A stretch of DNA of 64,000 nt from NCBI RefSeq assembly GCF_041262565.1, contig NZ_JBGCCJ010000001.1:1612001-1676000 (forward strand), read 5' to 3'. A program made the position numbers and the translations under genes. This DNA is from Leifsonia sp. EB41 (GTDB lineage: Bacteria > Actinomycetota > Actinomycetes > Actinomycetales > Microbacteriaceae). A model generated the notes under the pieces. It was not told the DNA's origin. It ran no database searches and saw nothing but the letters and a program-made list of their open reading frames with translations. This document shows, piece by piece, positions 25,551 through 33,239 of the stretch (its first letter is position 1; each line of letters begins with the position of its first letter).

Positions 25551-25632
25551 ATGCTAAGCCTGGGGGCCTGCTGGTGGGTACCACCGGCGAGTTCGCAGAG
25601 TGCTCGGCGCTCCGTCGGCCTGGCGCCCGGTG

Positions 25633-26880
25633 TCAGCGGTCGACGGCCTCGAAGACCGGCGGTGTGTAGTCGCCGTTCTGGATGGCTGCGCTCGGCCCGT
25701 AGAGGCGCAGGATCACGTAGGAGTCCTTCTCGGGGATGGGCAGGAAGTGCGCGTCGGCGGCGTGCGCGTCGACGTCCGCGCTGAGGAGGAGCGAGTAGGT
25801 CCCGTCGTCGTCGGGCGTGAGGGTGCGGTCGCCGCGGCTGTGGCGGTTGATGCTGTTGTGCGCCATCAGCCGGTCGTCGTCGCCGTAGACGGTGAACGAC
25901 CAGAACTCGGACACGTCGGGAGCGGTGAAGCGCGCCCGGTACTCGCGGCCTCCGGAGCCGTTGATCGGGCGGCCGTCGGAGCCGGTCTCGACCTTGACGT
26001 AGACCGACTCGACCGGCGGGAGGCCCCACTGGCCCAGCATGGTTCCGATGTCGAACACGTCGCGGGGCGCGTTCTGGAGCTCGTCCCGAGTGCCGAGGGC
26101 GCCCTTGGAGCTCGTGACCGTGGGAGCCAACTCATTCAGGTGCTCGGTTGCCAGCCGTTCACCGCGAGCCGCCGCCTCGAGCTGGTCCTCGGTGAAGTCG
26201 GTCCGGCCGGGCTCGACGCCCGCCTCCGCCAGGCCGTCGAGCCAGGCTGCGTCCGCGTCGGCCATGGAACCGTCCGCCAAGAGGAAATTCACCCGATGGA
26301 GCCACGTGCTCGTCGCGGGGTCGGGGAAGTCGCGCACGACGGGATCGGGAGCCGGAGCTCCGCGAGACTCGGACAGTGTCCGGAGCTCCCACTGATCCTG
26401 GAGCGCGCGGGCGGCCTCCAGGTCGTCGCCTCCCGTGGTCATGATCCGGCCCATCACCTTGATCAGGTTCGAGTCGGAGCGGATGACCTCGTCGATCCCC
26501 TCCGGCACGTCCCCGGCCCAGTCGCGCGCAGCGAACAGGAACGTCCCGCCCTTCGCGCCGCGGGTGCGGGAGCCGATCATCGCGGTCGTGTAATGGCCCA
26601 TGTCCATGGTGTGCAGGATCCAGTACCGGTCGCCATCCACGTCGGGCACCGTCACCACGACCGGCTCGGCGGCGACGTCGAACCAGCCTTGCAGGTGCAG
26701 GGTGTCGTTGTTGATCGTCGGATGCGCCGTGTACGTGTCGTCGGCGAGGTCGCGCAGCTTCTGGAACTCGTTCAGGCGCACACCGGGCTCGATCGTCGTC
26801 TCGAAGAGGAACCCGTACGCCTTGTCCATCGAGTACGCGTACAGGTACGCATCCCGGGCCAGCTCATCCGAGATCGCCAT
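25633..26880 (-). CDS. DUF1254/DUF1214 domain protein (first of two)
   Basis: A 415-residue protein. The N-terminal DUF1254 region contains AYLYAYSMDKAYGF, PTINNDTLHLQGWFDVAAEPVVVTVPDVDGDRYWILHTMDM, and the C-terminal DUF1214 region contains YRARFTAPDVSEFWSFTVYGDDDRLMAHNSINRHSRGDRTLTPDDDGTYSLLLS. No signal peptide is seen, so it is probably cytoplasmic. The biochemical function of the family is not established. It is 3 bp downstream of a paralogue, so the two are co-transcribed. The C-terminal KDSYVILRLYGPSAAIQNGDYTPPVFEAVD is typical. Confidence 0.88.
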   Translation of the reverse strand: MAISDELARDAYLYAYSMDKAYGFLFETTIEPGVRLNEFQKLRDLADDTYTAHPTINNDTLHLQGWFDVAAEPVVVTVPDVDGDRYWILHTMDMGHYTTAMIGSRTRGAKGGTFLFAARDWAGDVPEGIDEVIRSDSNLIKVMGRIMTTGGDDLEAARALQDQWELRTLSESRGAPAPDPVVRDFPDPATSTWLHRVNFLLADGSMADADAAWLDGLAEAGVEPGRTDFTEDQLEAAARGERLATEHLNELAPTVTSSKGALGTRDELQNAPRDVFDIGTMLGQWGLPPVESVYVKVETGSDGRPINGSGGREYRARFTAPDVSEFWSFTVYGDDDRLMAHNSINRHSRGDRTLTPDDDGTYSLLLSADVDAHAADAHFLPIPEKDSYVILRLYGPSAAIQNGDYTPPVFEAVDR

Positions 26881-26883
26881 TCG

Positions 26884-28281
26884 TCACTCCTCACCCTTGA
26901 CGACGACCGGCGGCCGCCATTCACCCGACAGCACCTCCGGCTTCGGCCAGTAGGTGCGGATGGTCAGCTCGAACTCGCCCTCCGGAGCCGGGAGCCAGTT
27001 CGACTGGAGTTCGGCGGCGGGAGGCTCGTGCTGGATGGTGAGCGTGAGCGACCCGTCGTCTCCGTAGTGGAGGTTCGGCGTCTTGGTGCCGAGGGAGTAG
27101 CGGCCGAGGTCGTTGGGCTCGAAGAAGTGCTGCGGGTTGTACATGGTCAGGGACCAGAATCCGTCGACCGGCGGCACACCGCCGGCCGGGAAGGTGATCG
27201 TGTAGCGGTTCGAGCCGTGCAGCCGGTTCCCGTCGCTGTCGACCTCGACGAAGAAGTAGCGGGTCTCCTCCGGCTGGTTGACGTACATGTTGGACTTCGC
27301 GGTCGCCGCCCGGGTGAGATAGTCGAAGCCCCACCTCGCCACGTTCGGCGGCGAGTTCCAGCCGCGGTCGTCGCGCGGGCCGTTCGTGGCGAAGTCGAAC
27401 AGCGCCGCGATCACCTCCGCGTCCGTCTCGATCGCGGCCTGCCGGATCGCGGCGGCGACCTCCGGGTCGGCGGCCGCCGCGGCGAAGAGCGCGTGCATCA
27501 TCGCGTAGCGGGACTCCTCCCCGGGCAACGGCGGCACCTTCGCCAGGATGTCCGGGAGCTCGTCGAAGAACGTCTCCGGATCCACCCAGCGCGTCTCCTC
27601 GGTGGTGGGCCGGTCGGACGGGAAGTGCGGAACGGCCGTCCAATCCTTCGACCGCGTCCCGCCGATGTACGCGCTCAGCGGGTAGACGACGACGCCGCTG
27701 AGGAGCTCCTGGACGGCGGCGCGGTCGTCGTCGGTGTCGTCCACGAAGAGCCGGGGACCCATCCCCACGAGCTCGGTCGGCGCCCGCAGCACTCCGCTGA
27801 TGCCGTCCGGGATGTCGCCGTCCCAGTGCGGGCCGACCACCAGGTAATCGCCCGGTTGCGTGCCGTATTGCCGGCCGAGCCGGGAGAACTCGTCGGTGCG
27901 GGCGTCGTAGAGCGAGTAGACCCAGAACCGGTCGCCGAAGTCGGGCACCTGCAGCACCACGGGGTCGTCGTCGGTGGCGGCGAAGCCGAACCCGTAGAGC
28001 ACGTCCTGGTTGGGGTGCGCCACCCACCGCTGCGCGGGGTCGATGTAGGCCGTCAGCATGCAGACGTACCCGGTCGGGGCGGCCGGCAGCACGCCGCCGA
28101 TCAGCCCGGGCTCCGGGGCGACGGCGAACGACGCCCGTCGATGGAACGCGTTGACGATCGGCCAGCCCCACACATAGACGTCGCGGGCCAGCGCTTTCGC
28201 GAACACCGGCGTGACGATGGTCCTCGCCGGGACGCCCGGGATGTCGGCGGCGGCGACCGCAGCAGGATTCTGAAACTCCAT
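26884..28281 (-). CDS. DUF1254/DUF1214 domain protein (second of two)
   Basis: A 465-residue paralogue of the downstream gene. The DUF1254 part reads ALARDVYVWGWPIVNAFHRRASF and YIDPAQRWVAHPNQDVLYGFGFAATDDDPVVLQVPDFGDRFWVYSLYDARTDEF. The DUF1214 part reads NRYTITFPAGGVPPVDGFWSLTMYNPQHFFEPNDLGRYSLGTKT. The ATG at 28279-28281 follows a GGAGGG-like site; upstream in-frame codons belong to the neighbouring non-coding gap. Length and motif order are normal. Function is unknown; the pair neighbours a fatty acid desaturase, which may hint at lipid or hydrophobic substrates, but that is only context. Confidence 0.87.
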   Translation of the reverse strand: MEFQNPAAVAAADIPGVPARTIVTPVFAKALARDVYVWGWPIVNAFHRRASFAVAPEPGLIGGVLPAAPTGYVCMLTAYIDPAQRWVAHPNQDVLYGFGFAATDDDPVVLQVPDFGDRFWVYSLYDARTDEFSRLGRQYGTQPGDYLVVGPHWDGDIPDGISGVLRAPTELVGMGPRLFVDDTDDDRAAVQELLSGVVVYPLSAYIGGTRSKDWTAVPHFPSDRPTTEETRWVDPETFFDELPDILAKVPPLPGEESRYAMMHALFAAAAADPEVAAAIRQAAIETDAEVIAALFDFATNGPRDDRGWNSPPNVARWGFDYLTRAATAKSNMYVNQPEETRYFFVEVDSDGNRLHGSNRYTITFPAGGVPPVDGFWSLTMYNPQHFFEPNDLGRYSLGTKTPNLHYGDDGSLTLTIQHEPPAAELQSNWLPAPEGEFELTIRTYWPKPEVLSGEWRPPVVVKGEE

Positions 28282-28370
28282 GAGCCCTCCCCTCGATGGG
28301 GAGCCGCACCCCCCCGGCGTCACCCACCCTGCCACTCCGCGTGGGCGCACCGGAAAACCCGGCGTGACGG

Positions 28371-29492
28371 TCACCCGGACCGCGGGAGCTCCGTCACCGT
28401 CGCCGCGGGCGTCTGCCGCAGCTCCAGCAGCGGACAGCTGAACGGGTCCTTGTCCCCGAGGCCGACGCTGTTGATATGCCGGGTCACGATCGCGTAGGAG
28501 GCCAGCAGGCCGGTCTCCGTGTACGGGACGTCGTGCTCGATGCAATATGCGCGGATCGTGGGCGCGGCACGTCTCAGGTGCGGGCGCGGCATCGACGGGA
28601 ACAGGTGGTGCTCGATCTGGTAGTTGAGGCCGCCCATCATGAAGTCCAGCATCCGGTTGCCGCGGATGTTGCGGCTCATCAGCACCTGCCTGCGCAGGAA
28701 GTCGAGCCGGGCGTCGTGGGGCACCAGCGGCATCCCCTTGTGGTTCGGGGCGAACGACATCCCCATGTAGAAGCCGAACAGACCGAGCTGGATGGCCAGG
28801 AAGACGGCCGCCTTGTCGGGAGAGAGGACCCACAGCACCAGGGCCAGGTAGCCGACGATCCGGATGGTGAGGAACGCGATCTCCACCGGACGGTGTTTGA
28901 CCGGCTCCCGTTGGAAGACCCGTCGCACGCTGGAGGCGTGCAGCGACAGCCCCTCCAGCAGCAGGATCGGGAAGAAGAACCAGCCCTGGTGGCCGAGGAG
29001 CCAGCGCAGCGGGGCCGGACGGGTCGCCACCTGCCCGGGGGTGACCGCGATCACGGGGAGCTCGATGTCCGGGTCGGCGCCCACCTGGTTCGGGTTGGCG
29101 TGATGACGCGTGTGCTTGTGCTGCCACCAGCCGTAGCTCATCCCGACGAACAGGTCGCCGACGACCAGGCTCACCCAGTCGTTCCAGCGGCCGGAGCGGA
29201 ATATCTGGCGGTGCGCGCTGTCGTGGCCGAGGAAGGCGATCTGCGTGAACAGGAACGCGAAGAGCACCGCGGTGAACAGCTGCCACCAGCTGTCGCCGAC
29301 CAGGACGAAGCCGAGCACCAGCGCGCCGGTGAGCACCGGGACGAGGGCGATCTTCGTCCAGTAGTAGCCGTAGCGCCGCCGGAGCAGGCCGGACTCCCGG
29401 ATCACTGCCGCCAGTGCTGTGTACTCGTTGGCGGCCGGCAGGGCTTTCGGTCGGCTCTGTGCGGCCGGTCGAATTCGGGAGACCTCGGACAT
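28371..29492 (-). CDS. Membrane fatty acid desaturase
   Basis: A 373-residue acyl-CoA/acyl-lipid desaturase of the front-end type. The three histidine boxes that bind the diiron centre are present: HDSAHR, HKHTRHH and QIEHHLFPSMPRPH. Paired hydrophobic stretches (IALVPVLTGALVLGFVL, LFTAVLFAFLFTQIAFL, WFFFPILLLEGLSL, IVGYLALVLWVL) match the four-helix topology. It introduces double bonds into membrane lipids, probably for temperature adaptation. The ATG at 29490-29492 (MSEVSRIRP) is preferred to a GTG four codons upstream. Confidence 0.93.
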   Translation of the reverse strand: MSEVSRIRPAAQSRPKALPAANEYTALAAVIRESGLLRRRYGYYWTKIALVPVLTGALVLGFVLVGDSWWQLFTAVLFAFLFTQIAFLGHDSAHRQIFRSGRWNDWVSLVVGDLFVGMSYGWWQHKHTRHHANPNQVGADPDIELPVIAVTPGQVATRPAPLRWLLGHQGWFFFPILLLEGLSLHASSVRRVFQREPVKHRPVEIAFLTIRIVGYLALVLWVLSPDKAAVFLAIQLGLFGFYMGMSFAPNHKGMPLVPHDARLDFLRRQVLMSRNIRGNRMLDFMMGGLNYQIEHHLFPSMPRPHLRRAAPTIRAYCIEHDVPYTETGLLASYAIVTRHINSVGLGDKDPFSCPLLELRQTPAATVTELPRSG

Positions 29493-29602
29493 CGTCACGC
29501 CCACTCACGCTCATGACGTCAAGGTCCAGGACGACGTACTTTCAGCGTACGCGCGAGCAGCATGAACGCCACAGTGGGTTCCGCTGAGGATGTACTGTGT
29601 GA

Positions 29603-30322
29603 GTGAACGCAGTCCTGGACCCAGGCCGCATCGCGAAACCGGGCATGCGCAGGCGAAAGGGCTGGTTAGACATGGTTTTCAACCGATCTGCATCGCCGAC
29701 GCTGTGCCAGCCCTTCCTGGAGTCGCTGCCCGTCGCGCGCGCTGCGATCTCCACGCTGCAGGACCCGTTCGATGTCGAGACCGTGTGCGCGACCGACGCT
29801 CTCGCGGCCCGCCTCGACGAGCTCCAGATCGACCTGGGCGAAGGCCCGTGCTGGCAGGCGCTGAGCACGCGCTCCCCGGTCCTCATTACCGTGGAGCGCG
29901 CGTCGAGTTCTGCGTGGCCGAGCCTGTCCAGCGCGATCGCCGCGTCCGGGATCCATTCGGTGTTCGCCTTCCCGCTCATCGTCGGCGCGCTCGGGATCGG
30001 CGCGGTCGACCTGTACTTGGAGACCCCGGAACCGCTCACCCCCGCCGACATCGGCCACGCCGAGACACTGGCCGGGATCGCGGCCATGCAGGTCCTCAAT
30101 CAGGCCATGGAACGTCGACCTGGCGAGGACGGCGGTACCTTCACCGAGAGCCCCTACTCCCGCCGCGAAGTCCATCAGGCCACCGGCATGGTCGTCGCGC
30201 AGGCGAAGGTCAGCCCCGCCGACGCCCTCCTGCTCATCCGCGCTCGCGCCTTCGCCGAGGGCCTCCCGGTGCGCGAGATCGCCGCGCAGATCATCGATCG
30301 AAGGATTTCCTTCCAGCTCTGA
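29603..30322 (+). CDS. GAF-ANTAR domain regulator
   Basis: A 239-residue protein. A GAF sensor domain (about 35-175: PFLESLPVARAAISTLQD, LQIDLGEGPCWQALSTRSPV, HSVFAFPLIVGALGIGAVDLY) is followed by a C-terminal ANTAR domain (about 185-239: EVHQATGMVVAQAKVSPADALLLIRARAFAEGLPVREIAAQII). ANTAR proteins bind nascent RNA two-hexaloop structures to prevent termination; ligand and targets here are unknown. The GTG at 29603 is 4 bp after a TACTGT -10-like box; the ATG at 29672, nearer the GAF start, is an alternative. Another GAF-ANTAR gene follows 22 bp downstream. Confidence 0.85.
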   Translation: MNAVLDPGRIAKPGMRRRKGWLDMVFNRSASPTLCQPFLESLPVARAAISTLQDPFDVETVCATDALAARLDELQIDLGEGPCWQALSTRSPVLITVERASSSAWPSLSSAIAASGIHSVFAFPLIVGALGIGAVDLYLETPEPLTPADIGHAETLAGIAAMQVLNQAMERRPGEDGGTFTESPYSRREVHQATGMVVAQAKVSPADALLLIRARAFAEGLPVREIAAQIIDRRISFQL

Positions 30323-30344
30323 CCCACGGTTGTAAATTGGGAGA

Positions 30345-31061
30345 ATGGCGAGCACTTCGGGCAGAGAACGACAGCTTCTCCAGACGTTCGTCGAACTGGC
30401 GGACACACTGGTGATCGGCTACGACGTGGTCGAACTCCTCCACACCCTGGTCGAGCGCTGCGCCCTGATCCTCGATGCGACCGACGCCGGGATCCTCCTC
30501 CCGGACCCGACCGGGACGCTTCAGGTGGTCGCGTCGACGAGCGAACGGAGCCAGCTCATCAGCCTGCTCCAGCTCCAAGCCGACGAAGGCCCCTGCGTCG
30601 ACGCGTACCAGACCGGTCGGCTGGTGACCGTGGACGACATCGCCGCCTCCTACGCCCGGTGGCCGCACTTCGCCACCGAAGCCTCCGGCGTGGGCTATCA
30701 GTCCATGCACGCCATCCCGCTCCGGCTGCGCAACGAGACCATCGGGTCGCTGAACCTGTTCCGGGACCAGGCCGGCCCGCTCTCCCCCGACGACGCCGCC
30801 GCCGCACAAGCGCTGGCCGATGTCGCCACCATCGGCATCCTCCAGGAGCGGGCGCTCCGCCAGTCCGATATCGCCCGCGAGCAGCTTCAGCACGCGCTGG
30901 ACAGTCGCGTGCTGATCGAGCAGGCCAAAGGCGTGCTCTCGCAACTCGAGGGGATCGACTTCGCGGAGGCGTTCGAGCAGATGCGCTCGCGGGCCCGCAA
31001 CTCGGGCACCCGGCTCTCGGTCGTCGCGGAGCAGGTCATCCGCGACGCCCAAAAGCGCTGA
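30345..31061 (+). CDS. GAF-ANTAR domain regulator
   Basis: A 238-residue protein with a GAF domain (about 10-165; GILLPDPTGTLQVVASTSERS, LQADEGPCVDAYQTGRLVTVDDIA, GYQSMHAIPLRLRNETIGSLNLF) and an ANTAR domain (about 180-238; LDSRVLIEQAKGVLSQLEGIDFAEAFEQMRSRARNSGTRLSVVAEQVI). It is paralogous to the preceding gene and is read in the same direction. A TAAATT box at 30333-30338 ends 6 bp before the ATG, and GGGAG lies in between, so the transcript could be leaderless or normally initiated. The protein is soluble. Confidence 0.9.
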   Translation: MASTSGRERQLLQTFVELADTLVIGYDVVELLHTLVERCALILDATDAGILLPDPTGTLQVVASTSERSQLISLLQLQADEGPCVDAYQTGRLVTVDDIAASYARWPHFATEASGVGYQSMHAIPLRLRNETIGSLNLFRDQAGPLSPDDAAAAQALADVATIGILQERALRQSDIAREQLQHALDSRVLIEQAKGVLSQLEGIDFAEAFEQMRSRARNSGTRLSVVAEQVIRDAQKR

Positions 31062-31098
31062 GACGCAAAGGCGCTGAAATGCAGCGGCGCTGAGTCGG
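31052..31098 (+). repeat. Three degenerate 15-16 bp tandem repeats at a gene 3' end
   Basis: Three consecutive units containing (g)gcgctga, namely aaagcgctgagacgc, aaaggcgctgaaatgc and agcggcgctgagtcgg, begin within the last codons of the second GAF-ANTAR gene and continue past its stop. No T-rich terminator follows. Confidence 0.6.
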
Positions 31099-31206
31099 CG
31101 CGTATTTCGGCGGATTGTGGTCGACCGGGTGCGGACATCGCTCTCTGCGCGTACCGTCGCGAGTGCGATCACCCCTCGTGACCGCGCGAGCGGAGGCAGG
31201 GCCGCT

Positions 31207-31473
31207 GTGACGTACCTCGTGCACATCCACAACCGACGATTCGCCATCGCGGACGACGACCTCCAAGGATTCAAGGAGGCGGTCCTCGACGCTGTCCGTC
31301 GCGGCGGTGACTTCCTTCCCCTCGGCACCCACCTCCCCGAGCCGGAGAGCATCCTGGTGACGGCGTTCACCCCGGTGACGATCGAGAGACTTCCCGGTCC
31401 GGACGACGATGAGGCCGCAAACACCGGCGCCACCGAGGATTACGCGTTCATCGACTTCGACGAGGGGATCTGA
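31207..31473 (+). CDS. Small conserved-looking hypothetical protein
   Basis: An 88-residue protein starting at GTG 31207: VTYLVHIHNRRFAIADDDLQGFKEAVLDAVRRGGDFLPLGTHLPEPESILVTAFTPVTIERL, then an acidic tail ending EDYAFIDFDEGI. A GGAGGCAGGG sequence is placed as a Shine-Dalgarno region just upstream. No family was recognised. The predicted strand-helix-strand pattern and hydrophilic composition suggest a small cytosolic protein. It lies downstream of the GAF-ANTAR pair and is convergent with the broken DUF7882 gene. Confidence 0.6.
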   Translation: MTYLVHIHNRRFAIADDDLQGFKEAVLDAVRRGGDFLPLGTHLPEPESILVTAFTPVTIERLPGPDDDEAANTGATEDYAFIDFDEGI

Positions 31474-31489
31474 CGGCGAGCCGCGGGAC

Positions 31490-31846
31490 TCAGCTCTCGA
31501 CAGGCTGCAGCGCGGGAGCTACCGGCTGCACGGGCTCGAGACCCTCCTCGCTGGGCTCCTCCGTCACATGCAGCCCGGACTGGCTCCTCGCCACCCGCAG
31601 CATCTCCTCTATCCACGCCCCGTTGAGCCGCGGCGCGCGACTCCCGAGGAACTGGAACCGCAGCTCGCTCGTGGGAGTGATCCAGATCGTCTCCCGACCC
31701 GACCCGTCGCTCATCGGGTGGGCGAAGGTGAAGGCGACGCTCTGCCCGTTCCGCAGCAGCGTCAGAATCACGACTTTCACATGCGCCAGCGTTCGATCCT
31801 CGATGCTGATCGTGAAATCGGATTATCCGTAGTGAAGAAATCCCAT
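31490..31846 (-). pseudogene. DUF7882 family gene interrupted by an in-frame TAA at codon 8
   Basis: From the ATG at 31844-31846 the minus strand reads M-G-F-L-H-Y-G, then TAA (31823-31825), then S-D-F-T-I-S-I-E-D-R-T-L-A-H-V-K-V-V-I-L in the same frame, continuing to a normal end at 31490. Residues on both sides of the stop match the usual DUF7882 N-terminus (MGxLxYG, then EDRxLAHxKVVI), and an AGGACAGGG sequence precedes the ATG, so the nonsense codon is inside the ancestral gene. A shorter 96-residue product could start at the GTG at 31780. DUF7882 is a small Microbacteriaceae family of unknown function. Possible causes are a recent mutation, recoding or a sequencing error. Confidence 0.8.
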
Positions 31847-32055
31847 GATCCCTGTCCTCACGTTCAACCGGATGGTGTGCGGGAGGTCTCTGCCTCGAGC
31901 GTTCGGTGACCGGGTCCAGGGTCAAGAACGAGAATACTGCGGGCGCGCGCCGCGCGCCACGGCTCTGGGCGCGACCCCGTTGCCGCCCTGTGGGAGCGGG
32001 TGGTAGACCGACACCTGTCGCAGGGCGAGGGGCTCTGGCGACCTGGGGGTGGGTC

Positions 32056-33219
32056 ATGACCGAGAACGAACCGGCGCGCGCCGAAGGGGCGTCCGTGCCG
32101 CAGACTCAGGCACCGTCGCCGACGCGGCGGAGACGGCGTGGCTGGATCGGGGCCGTGATCGCCGTGGTGGTCGCGCTGATCGTCGGCGCCCTGCTCGGCT
32201 GGGGAGTCGGACGCTCCTCCGCGACGCAGACGGCCTCCTCCACCTCGACCGGTGCAGCGACGAGCCAGCAGGTGAGCGCGTGCGACGCCATCACCGTCTC
32301 GAACGAGGTGCTGCCGGCGATCGTCACGGTCTCCGCGGTCGGCTCGGCGGGAGGTGGTACGGGCACCGGCGAGATCATCACCCCGGACGGCTACATCGTC
32401 ACCAACAACCATGTGATCTCCGGTGCCGTGGGCGGCGGGAAGATCTCCGTGACGACCTCCGGCGGGGCGAACGCTGCGGCCGAGCTGGTCGGCCGTGACC
32501 CCCGCTCGGACCTCGCGGTGCTGAAGGTGACGGCGTCGTCGTCGCTGCCGACCGTGCCGTGGGGCAATTCGGCGAACGTGGTCGTCGGTCAGCCGGTCGT
32601 GGCGCTCGGCGCTCCGCTCGGCCTGTCCGGTACGGTCACCTCGGGCATCGTCAGCGCGCTGGGCCGGACCGTGCCGGTGCCCGGCGACGACGGCCAGACC
32701 GCGATCCTCGCCAACTCCATCCAGACCGACGCCTCGATCAACCCCGGCAACTCGGGGGGCGCGCTCGTGGACTGCTCGGGCGACCTGATCGGCATCAACT
32801 CGGCCATCGCGACGGTCCCGAACTCCGCGGGCCAGTCCGGCGGCGGCAGCGTCGGCATCGGCTTCGCGATCCCGTCCGACTTCGCGCACAGCATCGTGGA
32901 CCAGATCATCAAGACCGGGAGCGTCACCTACCCCTACTTCGGGATCTCGGTGGTGCCCGTCCCGCCCGCAGCCGCCTCCAAGCTGAAGGTCGCCGAGGGC
33001 CTGTACGTGGCCTCGGTCGTCAGCGGCGGCCCCGCGGCGCAGGCCGGCCTCCAGGAGGGCGACGTCATCACCGAGATCGGCGGCAAGCCCGCGACGGACA
33101 CGGATGTCCTGATCCAGACCGTGATGACCACGCAGGCCGGGCAGACGGTGGACGTCACGTACGTACGCGACGGACAGACGGCGAAGACGACGGTGACGCT
33201 GGAGATGCCGCCCGGATGA
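32056..33219 (+). CDS. HtrA/DegP-like trypsin-type serine protease with PDZ domain
   Basis: A 387-residue envelope protease. A short cytosolic, Arg-rich N-terminus precedes one transmembrane helix (WIGAVIAVVVALIVGALLGWGVG, about 30-52). The trypsin-like domain has His in TNNHVISGA, Asp in DPRSDLAVLKV and Ser in SINPGNSGGAL. A C-terminal PDZ domain follows (YPYFGISVVPV to GLYVASVVSGGPAAQAGLQEGDVITEIGG). It degrades or refolds damaged extracytoplasmic proteins. The ATG at 32056 opens MTENEPARAEG; a longer upstream frame is not supported. Confidence 0.93.
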   Translation: MTENEPARAEGASVPQTQAPSPTRRRRRGWIGAVIAVVVALIVGALLGWGVGRSSATQTASSTSTGAATSQQVSACDAITVSNEVLPAIVTVSAVGSAGGGTGTGEIITPDGYIVTNNHVISGAVGGGKISVTTSGGANAAAELVGRDPRSDLAVLKVTASSSLPTVPWGNSANVVVGQPVVALGAPLGLSGTVTSGIVSALGRTVPVPGDDGQTAILANSIQTDASINPGNSGGALVDCSGDLIGINSAIATVPNSAGQSGGGSVGIGFAIPSDFAHSIVDQIIKTGSVTYPYFGISVVPVPPAAASKLKVAEGLYVASVVSGGPAAQAGLQEGDVITEIGGKPATDTDVLIQTVMTTQAGQTVDVTYVRDGQTAKTTVTLEMPPG

Positions 33220-33239
33220 GGCCTGGCGGCGGCGGCGAT

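Noticed and set aside
31117-31206. N-terminal extension of the 88-residue hypothetical protein
   Set aside because: The extension lacks a ribosome-binding site and looks compositionally random; the GTG at 31207 is better placed.
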